Shown: positions 24,359 to 31,573 of the stretch, in pieces
How positions within the stretch are numbered: position 1 is the stretch's first letter
Layout of the letters: every line of letters starts with the position of its first letter
From: Lacipirellulaceae bacterium
GTDB lineage: Bacteria; Planctomycetota; Planctomycetia; Pirellulales; Lacipirellulaceae
Assembly: GCA_040218535.1 (NCBI GenBank)
Contig: JAVJRG010000012.1
Location: 372,001 to 436,000, forward strand
Direction of reading: 5' to 3'
DNA length: 64,000 nt
The notes under the pieces: generated by a model
Told to the model about the DNA's origin: nothing
Seen by the model: the letters and a program-made list of their open reading frames with translations, nothing else
Databases searched by the model: none
Program-made: the position numbers and the translations under genes

Positions 24359-25452
24359 AATCCTTGATATTCGAAGCTGACCACTGCTCTTCCTGCTGAG
24401 CTTTTGTAGCCCGCGTGCATCCGCGAGCCGTGACGGCTGCTGCCGGTTTTCTTCACGCAGACGGACTTCCACAGTGGCGAGTTCCGACAGTGGCGGATCA
24501 GTGCGGGGTGACTGCTGGTGATATTCATGCGATGTCCCTCCTGGCGATGCAGCGAAGCGACCTCGGCCAGCACACGCATCCCGATGCCCATGCCTTGAAA
24601 ATCAGGTAACGTCACCAGTCGCGAAATCCGGCGGTGGCCCTTCCTGCCAATCACGGGCAACGTCGCAACAAACGCGACCGGTACCCCATCCCAAGTCGCC
24701 AGATAACGTCGTGCGGAAGGAGCCAGTGAGCCGCTCAAATAGTGATGACGCGCAAACAGTCGCCACGTAGCCAGTCCGCAGCGGTGGATTTCCAGCTTGA
24801 TCTCTGGTCGCCTAAGACGCCTCCGTGTGAGCTTCCCCGTGGCCATGTCCAACACCCAATCAGCTTCCAGCCACTCGGCAACGTCATAATGACAGGTCAC
24901 CGCGACGAAGCGCGGCAAGCTGCCACGCCGCACGCCTTTCGCGATGGCCGTCGAGCAAGCCTTGGCGACGTTGCGATCAACGACGCTGGTGAATTCGTCG
25001 AAGACGACCAGTGAGCCGGGTCGTCCCCGCCCCCGTCCTGACTCGCCACTCCCCAACGCCCTCGCCAAATCACAGCGAAACTGTTCTCCATTGCTCAGCA
25101 CGGCGTAAGGCTTCACCCAGGAAGGAGGTGAGCTAAACCCGACGGCGGTAAACAGCTCAATCACCCGTTCCGTTGGCAACTCCCCAAAGCAATCAACCAC
25201 CGCTCGGTCCGCGGGCCACTCCGCTTTCGTGTAGAGTTGTTCGCCGAACGCCTGGCGAGCGATGGTGCTCTTGCCACTTCCTGAGGGGCCAACAATCAGG
25301 CTGACTTCCCAGTCCTCGCTCAAGTCGGGCACCTCAACCGAGAAGCTCTCCTCGACCTTCTCCTTCAAAGGGACATCGAACATGCCGGCGACTTGCTGGA
25401 CGCGGAACGAATCGTAGACCGGGCAACTTACGCTAACGTCAACACACGGCAT
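24355..25452 (-). CDS. ABC-type ATPase fused to GNAT acyltransferase
   Basis: Two-domain protein of 365 residues from ATG 25452 (GGAGGG 7 bases upstream; overlaps the ParB-like gene by 25 bp). Residues about 45-205 are a complete ABC ATPase: Walker A GPSGSGKST (55-63), signature LSNGEQ (119-124), Walker B LVVFDEF with catalytic Glu (148-154), D-loop VVDR, and switch His in TCHYD. There is no membrane domain. Residues about 225-350 are a GNAT fold: LFARHHYLSGSLAPSARRYLATWDGVPVAFVA, then RISRLVTLPDFQGMGIGMRVL with the acyl-CoA loop at 287-291. Phage Mu Mom, a DNA base modifier, is also GNAT-fold. Beside ParB and terminase, a role in DNA modification before packaging is possible but unproven. 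Confidence 0.85.
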   Translation of the reverse strand: MPCVDVSVSCPVYDSFRVQQVAGMFDVPLKEKVEESFSVEVPDLSEDWEVSLIVGPSGSGKSTIARQAFGEQLYTKAEWPADRAVVDCFGELPTERVIELFTAVGFSSPPSWVKPYAVLSNGEQFRCDLARALGSGESGRGRGRPGSLVVFDEFTSVVDRNVAKACSTAIAKGVRRGSLPRFVAVTCHYDVAEWLEADWVLDMATGKLTRRRLRRPEIKLEIHRCGLATWRLFARHHYLSGSLAPSARRYLATWDGVPVAFVATLPVIGRKGHRRISRLVTLPDFQGMGIGMRVLAEVASLHRQEGHRMNITSSHPALIRHCRNSPLWKSVCVKKTGSSRHGSRMHAGYKSSAGRAVVSFEYQGL

Positions 25453-25991
25453 CGGCGTCCCTCCTGTTTGAGTGATTCGTAGACTTCTCGCTGCTCCAGC
25501 TCGTCCTCGCACTCGACGACCACTTGATAGGATTCGGGAATCGTTGACTCCGGGACCTGTTCTGCCGCGGCCAAAGCGGCTGCAGCCGAATCGGTTTCGC
25601 TGGCAATCTCTGCGAGCATTGGTTCAATACCCGGCTCCGCGAACTCGGTCGATCCGAGTAACTCTCCAAGCTGTTCCTTGTCTGTTCCCGCCATCGCGGC
25701 AAGCGGATCGTGCGTGAGGAGGATCTTCTCCGCTTCTTCGCTGTTCACGTCCAACACCAATACGGGAACCATTGCCTCAGGCGTGGTCTCCGCGCGAAGG
25801 TGGCCATCGATCAGTTCCAGCGTGCCCTCCTCAAGTTCGCGGACAAGCAAAGCGCCTGCGTAGCCGATCTCAGCAAGAACGCCCCGCATGGCATTCTGCT
25901 GAGCCGTGGGATGCGTCCGCCAGTTCTTAGGATTCGCCCGAAGTGAACTGGCCGGCACGCGACGGAGCTCTTTGATACGATCTTGATACAT
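25428..25991 (-). CDS. ParB-like nuclease/NTPase domain protein
   Basis: 187 residues from ATG 25991, which has GGAGAAT just upstream. The N-terminal ParB domain shows VPASSLRANPKNWRTHPTAQ, then ALLVRELEEGTLELIDGHLRAET with the GHxR-type nucleotide motif, then VPVLVLDVNSEEAEKILLTHD. This matches the ParB/sulfiredoxin fold of phage 'ParB N-terminal domain' proteins commonly found next to DNA-modification or terminase genes. The C-terminal half is Glu-rich and helical, ending in YQVVVECEDELEQREVYESLKQEGRRCRVLTLA. It is not a chromosome partition ParB: no HTH follows and no ParA is nearby. Confidence 0.8.
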   Translation of the reverse strand: MYQDRIKELRRVPASSLRANPKNWRTHPTAQQNAMRGVLAEIGYAGALLVRELEEGTLELIDGHLRAETTPEAMVPVLVLDVNSEEAEKILLTHDPLAAMAGTDKEQLGELLGSTEFAEPGIEPMLAEIASETDSAAAALAAAEQVPESTIPESYQVVVECEDELEQREVYESLKQEGRRCRVLTLA

Positions 25992-26005
25992 GGATTCTCC
26001 TAGTT

Positions 26006-26314
26006 TCACTGCCGCGACTCGACGTGCGTTGAAGAACGCGTCTGAGCATGGATGCCATCGACCACGTCGTTGAGGACATAGCCCACGGCAGCTCCCAACA
26101 GGGCAACTAGCGTGATCCACGTGCGACGAAAGATGCTAATCCAACCCACCACGCCCAGGTCCCCGCCCGTGCCGCGGAGTGTGTCTTCGATATTTCGAAT
26201 CATTCGGTAGTTCTCCTGAACATGACGCGGCAGGTTGCCCTGGGATTCCGAGTCGTACCCCAACTCGCTCCGCAAGTAGGAAATGAGGTGAACAAGTTGG
26301 GGATCGGGTTCCAT
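26006..26314 (-). CDS. Small single-span membrane protein of the cassette
   Basis: 102 residues. A helical, polar N-terminal half (LVHLISYLRSELGYDSES, ENYRMIRNIEDTLRG) is followed by one transmembrane helix (WITLVALLGAAVGYVLNDVV) and a short polar tail. Size and topology could fit a spanin- or holin-like protein, but holins usually have several spans or a different charge pattern. The TGA is 14 bp before the ParB-like gene start, so the two are likely co-transcribed. Function unknown. Confidence 0.55.
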   Translation of the reverse strand: MEPDPQLVHLISYLRSELGYDSESQGNLPRHVQENYRMIRNIEDTLRGTGGDLGVVGWISIFRRTWITLVALLGAAVGYVLNDVVDGIHAQTRSSTHVESRQ

Positions 26315-26341
26315 AAGTTGTCACACGGGTTAAGAAGTTGT

Positions 26342-26450
26342 GTCATTCCGACGGGAGGCTAGCCGACTGAGGAATCCGCGTTGTCCTTGGGCTTATTCAG
26401 CCGTTGTTCATGCCAGATTCCTCGGTCGCTGTCGCTCGGTCGGAATGACA
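26342..26450. repeat. Inverted repeat (GTCATTCCGA family)
   Basis: GTCATTCCGACGGGAGGC at 26342 pairs with the inverse ending CGGTCGGAATGAC at 26449; GACTGAGGAATC pairs with GATTCCTCGGTC. Same family as 17221-17312. Confidence 0.85.
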
Positions 26451-26462
26451 GGTATTCCAAGA

Positions 26463-27137
26463 CTACCCACGCGTCGCCGTACCGTCCGCCGTTTCACTTC
26501 TCAAATTCGGCGAGTCCGTCGGACCCAGCGGCTCTTCGGTCGGACGAACACCGGCGGCCATGTCGACGCGGTTCGCGTCGCCGGCGAAGGCTTTCAGATA
26601 CTCGAGCGTCTGCACGTAGCTGCCGTACATGCGCATCGAGTCTTTCACATAGATAAACGTGCTACGGAAACGGCTTTCCAGTCGTGTCCAATTGACGATT
26701 GCCCGGTCGAGCGCTCCGAGCAGTATCAGCGCATTCTGGCTGCGGAAATTCAATTGGCTGGACAGCGGAATGTTCGGGTCGCTCCCATCCAGGGCCCATG
26801 GCAAAGCGATCAGACCGCCAGGGGCTTCTTGAACTTCCTCACCGCCGAAAGGTGTTGTCGAACCCAATAAGGTTTCCTGCGAACTGGTTGCCCGTTCAAT
26901 CAAATCGCCCAGGGAGGCACGCTCGGGGTTGTACGTCACCCGGCGACGCATCCGATCTGCCGCGAGCAGGTGCTCCACGTAATGCTCCTTAGTCGTCTCA
27001 TCCAGACCGCCCCGGACACCGAACTCGTCGTTCGAGACGATCTCCGAGCGAAAGTCGAACAGCGGACCGAGCGCTGCGACGATGTGTAAATTGCGTAATT
27101 CGGTAATCGCGCGACGGAATTGTTCTTGGCCAGGCAT
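26463..27137 (-). CDS. Cassette protein of unknown function
   Basis: 224 residues from ATG 27137, chosen over a TTG 21 bp upstream because CTGGAGAA precedes the ATG at proper spacing. Mostly helical and hydrophilic, with a central stretch LSSQLNFRSQNALILLGALDRAIVNWTRLESRFRSTFIYVKDSMRMYGSYVQTLEYL that looks like paired amphipathic helices. No recognised motif, signal peptide or membrane span. Because it lies on the terminase-proximal side with the ParB-like gene, it may be an early or morphogenetic protein. Confidence 0.5.
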   Translation of the reverse strand: MPGQEQFRRAITELRNLHIVAALGPLFDFRSEIVSNDEFGVRGGLDETTKEHYVEHLLAADRMRRRVTYNPERASLGDLIERATSSQETLLGSTTPFGGEEVQEAPGGLIALPWALDGSDPNIPLSSQLNFRSQNALILLGALDRAIVNWTRLESRFRSTFIYVKDSMRMYGSYVQTLEYLKAFAGDANRVDMAAGVRPTEEPLGPTDSPNLRSETADGTATRG

Positions 27138-27192
27138 GGGGTGGTTCTCCAGAGGCAAAAAGGGAGTGAGTTACTACAGTGTTTCCAAGTGC

Positions 27193-27277
27193 GAAGGATG
27201 AAGGTTGAGGGATAAAGGATGATTATCGTTTGTGTGTCTTCTCGACGCTTCATCCCTCATCCTTCCTCCCTCATCCC
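27193..27277. repeat. Inverted pair of 4x7-bp repeat arms
   Basis: Left arm 27193-27220 is GAAGGAT, GAAGGTT, GAGGGAT, AAAGGAT. Right arm 27250-27277 is TCATCCC, TCATCCT, TCCTCCC, TCATCCC. The right arm runs into the 3' end of the trypsin-like protease gene and contains its TGA stop. Confidence 0.9.
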
Positions 27278-28567
27278 TATCTCAAACTTCGTTGGCGCTA
27301 CATCGTTGAATCGCTCACGCAACTCGCGCCTCAAATCGTCTGCGAACGTTGCGTCAGCACCACGGCCCTCGGCAATCTCGTCGAGCCGGTCGAGTGCAAG
27401 GCGTCCTGCAAGCGCATCTTGTAACGGGTCACGTCCTTCCAATTGCGAAAGTCGTAGAAGTTGTCGAGCTTCACGATCGTCACGTTCGATCGGCGCGGCT
27501 GACTCGATTGCGACTTCGTCCGTTGATTCCGTCGTTGATTTTTCAGGAAACGACTCTTCCGCAGCGGCGGTCGCCTCCTGAGTGTTGGACTTCTTGCTTC
27601 GTTTATGCCAGCGTCTGTGCAACAACCAGCCACCGAAAGCGACTCCGACAAGGCCGCTAATCGAAGCCCAACGAGGATTTGTCAATTGCCGCCAGATGGA
27701 ACTCGACGGTTGACTCGGTGCATTGCTTGCCGATTTCGCCGCTTGCCGGGCTAACTCTTTTTCTAATGCGCTCAGACGCGATCGTGCTTCCTGTTGAAAT
27801 CGAGGATCGCACGGACACTCACTTTGGCTTGGCTTGAGTAGTCGAGGTGCCTGCAGAGGTCGCCTTGGAACCAAAGGACATCGCCCGTCGGGACAGTTCG
27901 CGTTGCGTGCCCAGCTACTATTCGCGTTACGCGTTGAAGGGGCGACGACACTTTCGTAACGGCGACCCAGGGTGCTTTGCAGGAACTTCTCCAGGGGCTT
28001 GCCGGAACTGGCGTAGGTCACCCCATCGGCAGTTCCCCAAATCACGCCAACCAGTCGGTCTCGCGAATCGAAAACGCCGCCCCCGGAATCTCCCGAACGG
28101 ACACTGCCACGGAGGCGAAGATTCATGCTTCCTGAGCTAGCCGTCACGCCCAAACCGAAACCAGAAACGCAAGCGAATTGCCCGTTCGGTCCAAAACCAC
28201 AAGCGGTGAATCGTTCCGTTGCCGATGTGCTTAGAGAAACCGAAGCGGGTTGCAAGCGAGGCTTCGTAATTTCCAACGCAGCAAGGTCCGCTTCTCGATT
28301 GACTCGCAGAACCGTCGCTGCGTGCGTCGTGCCACCAGCAAACCGAACTGTCACGCGGCCCGTTCCCTCGCTAAACAGATGCGCGCACGTGAGGATGAAT
28401 CCAAACTGAGCGTCATCGGTTATGTCGATCAACGTGCCGCTGCCGAGGTTGATGCTGCCGGTGAGTTGGTTTTCAATCCGACAGACTGATTCCTGGGACG
28501 CGTTTGCAATTGAGCTAACGGTAAGAACTAGAAACGTCCAGAACCACATTGTGTGTTGTATTTTCAC
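27257..28567 (-). CDS. Trypsin-like serine protease with membrane anchor
   Basis: 436 residues. Signal sequence at 1-24, then a chymotrypsin-fold protease with a visible triad: His in FILTCAHLFS (about 60), Asp in READLAALEI (about 92), Ser in SGDSGGGVF (about 165). After a proline-rich, Cys-containing linker (CPDGRCPLVPRR, CPCDP) comes one transmembrane helix (ISGLVGVAFGGWLLHRR, about 300) and a long acidic tail of about 115 residues. The GTG start overlaps the NlpC/P60 stop (GTGA), so the two are coupled. The last residues (MREEG) come from a repeat arm. Its place in a phage-like operon is unusual. Confidence 0.8.
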   Translation of the reverse strand: MKIQHTMWFWTFLVLTVSSIANASQESVCRIENQLTGSINLGSGTLIDITDDAQFGFILTCAHLFSEGTGRVTVRFAGGTTHAATVLRVNREADLAALEITKPRLQPASVSLSTSATERFTACGFGPNGQFACVSGFGLGVTASSGSMNLRLRGSVRSGDSGGGVFDSRDRLVGVIWGTADGVTYASSGKPLEKFLQSTLGRRYESVVAPSTRNANSSWARNANCPDGRCPLVPRRPLQAPRLLKPSQSECPCDPRFQQEARSRLSALEKELARQAAKSASNAPSQPSSSIWRQLTNPRWASISGLVGVAFGGWLLHRRWHKRSKKSNTQEATAAAEESFPEKSTTESTDEVAIESAAPIERDDREARQLLRLSQLEGRDPLQDALAGRLALDRLDEIAEGRGADATFADDLRRELRERFNDVAPTKFEIGMREEG

Positions 28568-29178
28568 GCGGCGCTCCCTTCGCTTGCGGTTTCGCCGTCA
28601 ACATCAGGCACCAACGTAAACCGATACCGATAGAAAGGGCTCCGCGCGAGATCGCCTGGCTCCGTGAGTCGGTCAGCCAAGTGCGGGACCGGATCAACGC
28701 CTCCTCCAATGCGATCCGCCATCGCACAAGCTTGGCTGCAGAACGGAGGCAGGTCGCCGCTGCGGCGGTCTTCCGTTTCTGCCCGCACTAAGAATCGCCA
28801 GAGCGGCAAGTGCCTGAGCGCTGCCAACAGGACGCCCCAGTAGCCGTAATCGCAACCCGCGAGACGACGCATAAAACGGACAGCACCACGGCGGTTGTAG
28901 AGTCGCCAACGACTCGCCGGATTGGTTTCGAAAACGTCAATCGCACCGGGGAACTTCGCAACCTGAGAAGCCAACGTCACTGCCCTGCCCCCTTTCAACT
29001 CGCGAACTTCGCAGCAGAACGCATCGGCGCCCCACCACACGACCCGAGCGGCATGTGTGTATTCGCTCCGTCCAGCGACACCAATCAGCCGCGAGACGAA
29101 ACCGCGACCGCGAAAGAGCAACAGATCGCCGTCACGAATCTCTTCTGACGCTTCGCTGAGAGGAACCAAACAACGCAT
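28564..29178 (-). CDS. Permuted NlpC/P60-type (YiiX-like) cysteine hydrolase
   Basis: 204 residues. Circularly permuted papain-like arrangement: near the N-terminus RDGDLLLFRGRGFVSRLIGVAGRSEYTHAARVVW, with the catalytic His in YTHAA (about 42), and near the C-terminus PPFCSQACAMA with the catalytic Cys (about 148). This order (GD...H...C) defines the YiiX/YebB-like branch, whose members cleave amide or thioester bonds and often act on peptidoglycan or lipids. It has no signal peptide. First gene of the cassette transcript, directly downstream of a terminator-like hairpin, and translationally coupled to the membrane protease. Possible exit or entry lysin, but not proven. Confidence 0.75.
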   Translation of the reverse strand: MRCLVPLSEASEEIRDGDLLLFRGRGFVSRLIGVAGRSEYTHAARVVWWGADAFCCEVRELKGGRAVTLASQVAKFPGAIDVFETNPASRWRLYNRRGAVRFMRRLAGCDYGYWGVLLAALRHLPLWRFLVRAETEDRRSGDLPPFCSQACAMADRIGGGVDPVPHLADRLTEPGDLARSPFYRYRFTLVPDVDGETASEGSAA

Positions 29179-29207
29179 TGAGTTATCTCACGTAAGAGTT
29201 GGGGCAC

Positions 29208-29248
29208 AAAAAAAGCCCGACGCCGGCAAAGGTTGCCGACATCGGGCT
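29208..29248 (-). terminator. Rho-independent terminator upstream of NlpC/P60 gene
   Basis: AGCCCGA pairs with TCGGGCT around an inner GCCGGCAA/TTGCCGAC stem; seven T follow on the minus strand. It is 30 bp before the ATG of the first cassette gene. Further upstream on the transcript a GGCAGA/TCTGCC stem precedes it, matching the layout at 20198-20245. Confidence 0.85.
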
Positions 29249-29337
29249 CATGGCAGATACCAAAGGCTCTGCCTGATGCCTTCATGTCACACGTGTGATT
29301 TTACAAAATCGCGTGGCCTAATTTCTACAAGAAAGTC

Positions 29338-29454
29338 GTAAAACCACACTCCGTGTGGTTGAAACCTACACCCGAGATACCACACGAAACAATGCAGTTA
29401 ACCAGAAGACTCGTCGCAAGTTTCAAAGACCCACCACGCGGAGCGTGGTGTTAC
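29338..29454. repeat. Inverted pair of CCACRC-TCC-GYGTGG palindromes
   Basis: Copy 1 at 29338-29361 has a changed stem (CCACACTCCGTGTGG); copy 2 at 29431-29454 has the usual CCACGCGGAGCGTGG. The stem change in copy 1 is compensated on both sides. Confidence 0.85.
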
Positions 29455-29462
29455 AGTAAGAA

Positions 29463-30659
29463 TCACCGACGCCACTGTGATTGTTGTCTTCGACTGGCGA
29501 TCTGCCCTGAGTAGTCGCGCTCGTACGCGCTGAACTCCGCCCAGACGGGGAAGTGGTCGCTGACCATCAGTGCTTGCTCTTGCGAAAGATTAAACACGCG
29601 GACCATGTCGAACACGCCACTGCGGCCCGTGTATTCGGTCGTTGAGGGTTGGTGGATCACGAGATTGTCGTAGAGTTTCGTCTGCCGCGTGTTGGTGAAG
29701 ACGCCAGTGATTAAAGGATAGATGCCGGGAATTTTCCCCAAGCGACCGAGGTTCCGATCATCGACGTTCAAGTCGCCGAGGATGATCACGTCGTCTTCGT
29801 TCCCGCCGGCCCGACGAACAACGCGGTAGACATCGGCCATCGCGTCGAGTTCTTCGTCCGTCTCATCAGGATCGGTGTGAATGTTCACAAGGGTAAATGA
29901 AAAGGCACTATCGGGATTCAGCCGCGTTTGAAAATGAGCGACCAATGGCTCACGATGCAGCAAATTGTCGGGATCGCTCAGCGTATAAACACTCGAAAAG
30001 TCCGCGGCAATCTTTTGGGTATCAAAGATGAACGCGTACTGTTCGGTTGAACGCGAGTTACCAATCCGCGGGCCGATGATGTGATCGTATTGCCTTCCCG
30101 TAGCGTTCACCAGCTTCACGAAGTTCGGCATGTGGTAGTCGTCGCTGGTGCGGATTTCTTGAATCGCAACGACGTCGAACTGCCGAATGATCTCCGCCAA
30201 GGTCCGAATCACGGCACCGTTCGCCTTTTCCCATTTCGACTTACCAAAGACTTGAATGTTGAACGAAGCAATCTTGATGGTCGGCCCCTCCTGCTGACGA
30301 GGAAGCGGTGCGACAGGTCCACCAGAAGAAGCGGGAAGATAAACGGGAGGCTGCGGGTTTCGAGCAGGTGGCTGCGTCGGTCGCTCAATCGGCTGCGCTG
30401 GTTGGAGAGGGGGGCGTTGTTCGTAGTTTGGTGGATAGTTGCCACCGATCACGGGCTGCGGAGAGCCTTGCGCACCGGGTTGCTGGGGACTGGGTTGTTG
30501 TTGGGTACCTGGGTATTGGCCACCCTGATACGGTCCTTGTCCGCCCGGTGCAGCGATATCGTCCAAGCCGCCACCGGTCAGGAACATCCAAACCAGTCCG
30601 CCTAAGACGCCAAGCGTTCCTAATGAAAGTAACCGTTGCACAGCCCTCTCCTTGGGCAA
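29463..30659 (-). CDS. Membrane-anchored endonuclease/exonuclease/phosphatase-family protein (DNase I-like)
   Basis: 398 residues from TTG 30659 (GAGG six bases upstream; no ATG in a sensible place). A transmembrane or signal-anchor helix (LGTLGVLGGLVWMFLTG) is followed by a Pro/Gln/Gly linker of about 95 residues and an EEP domain. That domain shows IASFNIQVFG, VVAIQEIR with the metal-binding Glu, VNIHTDPDE, ILGDLNVDDRN with the Asp/Asn pair, and SDHFPVWAEF with the catalytic His. It is probably a periplasmic or surface nuclease or phosphodiesterase. Located just outside the cassette, separated by a repeat pair and terminator. Confidence 0.85.
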   Translation of the reverse strand: MPKERAVQRLLSLGTLGVLGGLVWMFLTGGGLDDIAAPGGQGPYQGGQYPGTQQQPSPQQPGAQGSPQPVIGGNYPPNYEQRPPLQPAQPIERPTQPPARNPQPPVYLPASSGGPVAPLPRQQEGPTIKIASFNIQVFGKSKWEKANGAVIRTLAEIIRQFDVVAIQEIRTSDDYHMPNFVKLVNATGRQYDHIIGPRIGNSRSTEQYAFIFDTQKIAADFSSVYTLSDPDNLLHREPLVAHFQTRLNPDSAFSFTLVNIHTDPDETDEELDAMADVYRVVRRAGGNEDDVIILGDLNVDDRNLGRLGKIPGIYPLITGVFTNTRQTKLYDNLVIHQPSTTEYTGRSGVFDMVRVFNLSQEQALMVSDHFPVWAEFSAYERDYSGQIASRRQQSQWRR

Positions 30660-30789
30660 TTGTTTCCTCGGTCTGGAGAAGTTCTTTCCAGACCTTCCTC
30701 CGTGAACAGCGCAGCAGCCTGCGCTGAGAGTGGCGGAAGATAACGCGTGTGCGATTGGCGTGCCAGAGAGATTGGTGTGCTAGCAGTTC

Positions 30790-30936
30790 GTACCGCCACG
30801 CTCCGCGTGGCGAGATATCAAGACAAGGACTGCCTAACTTGTCGAGGAGAGTTCGAGTGCAATCCCCGCCAGCCATTTAAGGTCATTGATTGTAGAGTCT
30901 TGACGAAACTCCGAACCACGCGGAGCGTGGTTGTAC
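30790..30936. repeat. Inverted pair of CCACGC-TCC-GCGTGG palindromes
   Basis: Copy 1 (30790-30814) CGCCACGCTCCGCGTGGCG and copy 2 (30913-30936) CCACGCGGAGCGTGG in opposite orientation flank about 100 bp between the nuclease gene and moaB. Copy 2 ends 7 bp from the moaB stop. Confidence 0.85.
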
Positions 30937-30942
30937 TGTGCG

Positions 30943-31464
30943 CTACTTCGTCGCTTCGTGCACAAGATGCGCTAGCTCAGGCAAGATGAGCTTTTCCATC
31001 GCCAGACGCACGGCGGCGGTTGAGCCTGGCATCGTGAGTACGACGGTCTGCTCCACGAGCCCACCAAGGGCTCGGCTAAGCATCGCTGCGGCACCGATTT
31101 CCTCGTAGCTCAGAGCTCGCAACAGCTCGCCATAGCCGGGAAGTTCTTTCGTGAGCAAGCTAGCAACCGCCTCGGGAGTTTGATCCCGCGGGGAAATCCC
31201 GGTTCCGCCTGTCAGCAGGACCGCATGAATTTCTTCAGCCTCGACATACTGCCCAATCGCTGTGGTCAATTCCGCGGGGTCATCCGGCAGGATCGTGCGG
31301 GCGATGATTCTGTGGCCAGCGCCCTCGAGCATCTCGACAACCGTTGCCCCACCGCGATCGGTCGCCAGCGTACGGGTGTCGCTCACCGTAATGACGGCAC
31401 AGGAGACCGCATCGGGAGAGTCTTTACGGTGTTCTTCGGGGGTCTGACTCGCAAATTCAGACAT
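30943..31464 (-). CDS. moaB: Molybdenum cofactor biosynthesis protein B
   Basis: MoaB/Mog-family adenylyltransferase-like protein that binds molybdopterin; 173 residues, normal size. Diagnostic segments: SCAVITVSDTRTLATDRGG (about 21-39), TILPDDPAELTTAI, LLTGGTGISPRDQTPEAV with the conserved GGTG (about 84-88), and TMPGSTAAVRLAMEKLILPEL near the end. No other moa/moe gene is in the window. Free-standing, with palindromes downstream and divergent from the HEAT-repeat gene. Confidence 0.92.
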   Translation of the reverse strand: MSEFASQTPEEHRKDSPDAVSCAVITVSDTRTLATDRGGATVVEMLEGAGHRIIARTILPDDPAELTTAIGQYVEAEEIHAVLLTGGTGISPRDQTPEAVASLLTKELPGYGELLRALSYEEIGAAAMLSRALGGLVEQTVVLTMPGSTAAVRLAMEKLILPELAHLVHEATK

Positions 31465-31573
31465 GTTGGAGAGACCGGATCACAGGATTTGCGGGATGAA
31501 TAAGATGCTAGGCACGACTTCCAAGCCTATAATAGTGTAGTCGATCATCCCTACGAGGAAGAGAATCCCTGTC

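Larger units (their letters stand above)
14654..29178 (-). mobile_element. Phage head-morphogenesis and packaging cassette without tail genes
   Basis: Minus-strand block with recognisable terminase, portal, prohead protease and capsid genes plus small structural genes. They are arranged in normal tailed-phage head order (TerS-TerL-portal-protease-decoration-capsid-joining). No tail tube, tape measure, baseplate, fibre, holin/endolysin, integrase, excisionase or replication gene is found in or beside it, and no flanking attachment repeat was recognised. Host-type repeats separate most of its genes, which suggests long residence. It could be a decayed prophage, a capsid-forming satellite, or a domesticated packaging system. 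Confidence 0.75.

Noticed and set aside
25428-25991. Chromosome-partition ParB
   Set aside because: Lacks the central HTH and any ParA partner; fits phage ParB-domain proteins better.
26006-26314. Holin
   Set aside because: Only one membrane span after a long polar region; no lysis neighbour proves it.
13967-30000. att sites of an integrated prophage
   Set aside because: No direct repeat at both borders and no integrase; the repeats seen are inverted and widespread.
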